A stretch of DNA of 7,925 nt, taken from positions 1 to 7,925 of the forward strand of contig SLLJ01000399.1 in assembly GCA_007134165.1 (NCBI GenBank), given 5' to 3'. How positions within the stretch are numbered: the first letter of the stretch is position 1; every line of letters begins with the position of its first letter. Source of the stretch: Nitriliruptoraceae bacterium (GTDB lineage Bacteria > Actinomycetota > Nitriliruptoria > Nitriliruptorales > Nitriliruptoraceae). The position numbers and the translations under genes are program-made. Positions 6,381 to 7,925 of this stretch are shown here, piece by piece. The notes beneath the pieces were generated by a model. It had not been told where the DNA came from. It did no database searches and was given only the letters and a program-made list of their open reading frames with translations.

Positions 6381-6409
6381 TCCCCCAAGTTCGGGCCGTC
6401 GGGCCCTGC
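6371..6409. promoter_or_regulatory. Candidate two-box operator before the PNPOx gene
   Basis: GGTGGTCCCC at 6376-6385 is identical to 3424-3433. Seven bases on comes GGGCCGTCGGGCCCTGC (6393-6409), which matches 13 of 17 positions of 3440-3456; the spacer there is six bases. The second box, GGGCC-N4-GGCCC, is a perfect palindrome one base per half from the DosR half-site GGGAC. Its centre, 6399.5, lies 42.5 bp before A6442, where a start would follow from a GACGCT -10 (6430-6435). This -10 lacks the initial T, so the promoter itself is weakly supported. Confidence 0.5.
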
Positions 6410-6463
6410 CTGCCGGGCGCCAACTGATCGACGCTGCCAGCATCCACTGGTGAGGAGCGCACG

Positions 6464-6913
6464 GTGAGTGACCCCGAGACCACGCCTGCCGCGGCCGCGA
6501 GCGATCGTCACGGCCTCGAGGTGATCGGTATGGCGCAGTGCATGGCGCTATTGCGAAGCCGGCCGCTGGGTCGGCTCGCCTACCTCGACAGCGGCGCACC
6601 GACCGTCGTGCCGGTCAACCACCTGGTCGACGGGCCCACGATCGTGCTGCGCAGCATGCAGGGCGGCAAACTCGACGCCGCCATCGTGGAGGCCCCCGTG
6701 GCCTTCCAGCTCGACGACCACGACCCCTCACGGGGCACGGGCTGGAGCGTGCTCGTGCGCGGCCGGGCCGTGCTCATCGAGGACCCGGAGCTCGAGGCCC
6801 GGTTCGCCGACGAGCTCGACTCGTGGGCGATCGACGCCGATACTCCGGTGAGCTGGATCCGCATCGTGCCCGACGAGATCTCTGGGCGGCGACTGCAGCG
6901 CGCCGGCGACTGA
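6464..6913 (+). CDS. Pyridoxamine 5'-phosphate oxidase (PNPOx)-fold flavin-binding family protein
   Basis: A 149-residue protein starting at GTG 6464, with AGGAG at 6453-6457 six nt upstream. It resembles the small PNPOx-like split-barrel proteins common in actinobacteria: a helix and strand with CMALLRSRPLGRLAYLDSGAPTVVPVNHLVDG, then TIVLRSMQGGKLDAA, then VAFQLDDHD..GTGWSVLVRGRAVLI and a closing IRIVPDEISGRRL. The family binds flavin (FMN or F420) or sometimes haem; the ligand cannot be told from sequence, and true PNP oxidase activity is unlikely at this length. As I recall, members of this family occur among DosR-regulated genes in mycobacteria and relatives, which agrees with its place next to the DosR-like regulator and its upstream two-box element. 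It is separated from the regulator by 106 bp and probably has its own promoter. Confidence 0.85.
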   Translation: MSDPETTPAAAASDRHGLEVIGMAQCMALLRSRPLGRLAYLDSGAPTVVPVNHLVDGPTIVLRSMQGGKLDAAIVEAPVAFQLDDHDPSRGTGWSVLVRGRAVLIEDPELEARFADELDSWAIDADTPVSWIRIVPDEISGRRLQRAGD

Positions 6914-6951
6914 GCCCGTCGCCCGCCGCGAGCGGCCGTGTCGACGCACGG

Positions 6952-6957
6952 TACGCT
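6952..6957 (+). promoter_or_regulatory. Candidate -10 for the thiamine transcript
   Basis: TACGCT fits TANNNT and would start transcription at about A6964, 27 nt before the riboswitch. No -35 is obvious. The site lies 38 bp after the PNPOx stop codon, so the thiamine genes are probably transcribed separately. Confidence 0.5.
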
Positions 6958-6964
6958 GGCCCGA

Positions 6965-6984
6965 CGGCGCCACCCCCGGCGCCG
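6965..6984 (+). other. Perfect GC hairpin at the start of the thiamine leader
   Basis: CGGCGCC (6965-6971) and GGCGCCG (6978-6984) form a 7-bp stem around a 6-nt loop. It begins at the inferred transcript start, just before the riboswitch. It may stabilise the 5' end of the mRNA or serve as a terminator for the PNPOx gene; no T-tract follows. Confidence 0.4.
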
Positions 6985-6990
6985 AAGATG

Positions 6991-7098
6991 CCCCCGGGGA
7001 GCTCGGGACAGCCGGGCTGAGAGGGCGGCCACCACAGTTCTCGCTGTGCGCGCCACCGACCCGTGGAACCTGCTCTGGGTAATGCCAGCGGAGGAAGG
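6991..7098 (+). promoter_or_regulatory. TPP riboswitch (THI element)
   Basis: The conserved THI-box segments are present in order. GGGGAGC at 6996-7002 leads into P2: 7000-7006 pairs with 7012-7018 over a 5-nt loop. CTGAGAG follows at 7017-7023, then an extended P3 arm ending in a CACAG/CTGTG hairpin (7033-7048). Next come ACCC and GGAACCTG (7065-7072), then CTGGGTAATGCCAGCGGAGG (7075-7094) for P4/P5. These bind the pyrimidine and pyrophosphate ends of thiamine pyrophosphate. The limits and P1 partner are approximate. The 3' conserved segment runs into GGAGGAAGG (7090-7098), the SD for thiN. Ligand binding therefore probably hides the ribosome site, giving translational shut-off when thiamine pyrophosphate is plentiful. 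No separate terminator hairpin with T-tract is seen. Confidence 0.95.
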
Positions 7099-7104
7099 TG
7101 GCCT

Positions 7105-7824
7105 GTGGTGACGGCCGAGTTCGCCCCGACGTTCACGTCGACGGCGATCGTGCTCGCGGGCGGTGAGCTCGTCGACGAGCACCTCGCTGCCCACGACCTG
7201 CCGGCCCGCCTCCCCGACGACGCGGTGGTCATCGCGGCCGACTCCGGCCTTCAGGTCGCGACGCATCTGGGCCTGCGGGTCGATGTGGTCGTCGGCGACC
7301 TCGACTCGGTCGATCCGGGACAGTTGGCGGCCGCGCAGGCCACTGGCGCGCAGATCCGAGCCCACCCCGCCGCGAAGGACGCAACCGACCTCGAGCTCGC
7401 CCTCGGCGAGGCCCGGGACCTCGGCGTCTCCCGCGTGGTGATGGTCGGCGGCCATGGCGGCCGCACCGACCACCTGCTGGCCGGGGTGCTGCTGCTCGGC
7501 GCCGAGCTCTTCTGCGACGTCGAGGTGGTGGCCCACCTGGGGCCGGCGACCCTGACCGTGGTGCGCAGCTCGGCGACGCTGTACGGCCGACCCGGCGAGT
7601 ACGTCAGCCTGCTCGCGTTGCACGGTCCCGCTCGCGGGATCGTCACCGACGGGCTGCTCTACCCCCTCGAGGACGAGGACCTCGTCCCAGGTTCCACCCG
7701 GGGAGTCAGCAACGAGCTGGCCCGACCCACCGCCCACCTCGCGCTGCGTTCCGGGGTGCTGCTGGCGGTGCAACCGGGCGAGCTCGGTACCCATCTCGCG
7801 AACCAGGGAGCACCCCCCTCATGA
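7105..7824 (+). CDS. thiN: Thiamine diphosphokinase
   Basis: Transfers pyrophosphate from ATP to thiamine, producing thiamine pyrophosphate and AMP in the cytoplasm, the step that turns imported or salvaged thiamine into cofactor. The 239 residues show the family pattern in order: VVIAADSGLQVATHLG (from 41), VVGDLDSV (62-69), KDATDLELAL (91-100), GGHGGRTDHLLAG (115-127), then the C-terminal sandwich with YVSLLALHG (166-174), GLLYPL (183-188) and STRGVSNEL (197-205). The start is one of two consecutive GTG codons, 7105 or 7108. Both are served by GGAGGAAGG at 7090-7098; 7105 gives better spacing. The frame extends back to a GTG at 7063, but that lies inside the riboswitch and is not a start. 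It is translationally coupled to the next gene by an ATGA overlap. Confidence 0.95.
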   Translation: MVTAEFAPTFTSTAIVLAGGELVDEHLAAHDLPARLPDDAVVIAADSGLQVATHLGLRVDVVVGDLDSVDPGQLAAAQATGAQIRAHPAAKDATDLELALGEARDLGVSRVVMVGGHGGRTDHLLAGVLLLGAELFCDVEVVAHLGPATLTVVRSSATLYGRPGEYVSLLALHGPARGIVTDGLLYPLEDEDLVPGSTRGVSNELARPTAHLALRSGVLLAVQPGELGTHLANQGAPPS

Positions 7825-7925
7825 TCTCACGAAACCTGCGCCTGACCGCCGTGCTTGCCGCCATCGCCCTGCTGGCGGCCTGCGGACAGGCCACCGACGA
7901 GCCCGCCCCCACCGACGAACCCGCC
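7821..7925 (+). CDS. Lipoprotein, N-terminus only; probable thiamine or precursor binding protein
   Basis: Only 35 codons lie inside the window. ATG 7821 overlaps the thiN stop by ATGA, and GGGAG at 7806-7810 lies 10 nt upstream. The sequence begins MISRNLRLTAVLAAIALLAAC: a short basic start, a hydrophobic stretch and a lipobox LAAC with Cys21 as the lipidated residue. An acidic, proline-rich linker follows, with DEPAPTDEPA repeating. It is therefore exported and anchored to the membrane. Coupling to thiN behind a TPP riboswitch suggests the substrate-binding subunit of a thiamine or hydroxymethylpyrimidine ABC importer (ThiB or ThiY type), with permease and ATPase genes expected to the right. 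The binding domain itself is outside the window, so the substrate is inferred only from context. Confidence 0.85.
   Translation, partial: MISRNLRLTAVLAAIALLAACGQATDEPAPTDEPA

Noticed and set aside
7063..7104. An earlier GTG start for thiN at 7063
   Set aside because: It lies in the aptamer core between P3 and P4 and would translate the riboswitch. The GTG pair at 7105/7108 follows a strong SD.

Overview
The window is very GC-rich, GTG starts and Shine-Dalgarno (SD) sites of the GGAGG type are common, and the -10 elements look like TANNNT. The proteins resemble actinobacterial families: phosphoenolpyruvate carboxylase (PEPC), a DevS/DosT-like kinase with a DevR/DosR-like regulator, a small PNPOx-fold protein and a TPP-riboswitch thiamine locus. 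I read it as chromosomal DNA of a high-GC member of the Actinomycetota. The sequence does not let me name the genus. There is no sign of phage, plasmid, transposon or CRISPR material.

Layout, left to right. Positions 1-463 are mostly non-coding: two tandem copies of a ~63-bp unit, each able to form a hairpin, then a short GC-rich tandem repeat and a probable promoter for ppc. Positions 464-3187 encode PEPC on the + strand. Positions 3188-3507 are intergenic, with a pair of imperfect repeats 72 bp apart, a strong inverted repeat and a -10 element. Positions 3508-4089 encode a small SRPBCC-like protein (+). Its 3' end overlaps by 57 bp the end of a convergent GAF-GAF histidine kinase gene (4033-5661, -). 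The kinase is transcribed divergently from a NarL/DosR-type response regulator (5716-6357, +), with only 54 bp between their starts. A PNPOx-fold gene follows (6464-6913, +). The right end is a thiamine locus: promoter, TPP riboswitch, thiamine diphosphokinase (7105-7824), and the first 35 codons of a lipoprotein (7821 to the window edge) joined by an ATGA overlap.

How it fits together. The kinase keeps, at the correct spacing, the histidine and tyrosine that serve as proximal haem ligand and distal-pocket residue in mycobacterial DosS. The regulator keeps DosR's DNA-recognition helix. This suggests a haem-based oxygen or redox sensing pair. The two small + strand genes flanking the pair share an upstream element: GGTGGTCCCC, 6-7 nt, then GGG-N8-CCCTGC. 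It sits at about -43 relative to the -10 elements I infer, which is where DosR-type activators bind. The element is absent from the kinase/regulator intergenic space and from the ppc and thiN upstream regions. My main inference is a compact local regulon in which the pair controls its two neighbours. ppc and the thiamine genes look like unrelated housekeeping neighbours, the latter under thiamine pyrophosphate control.
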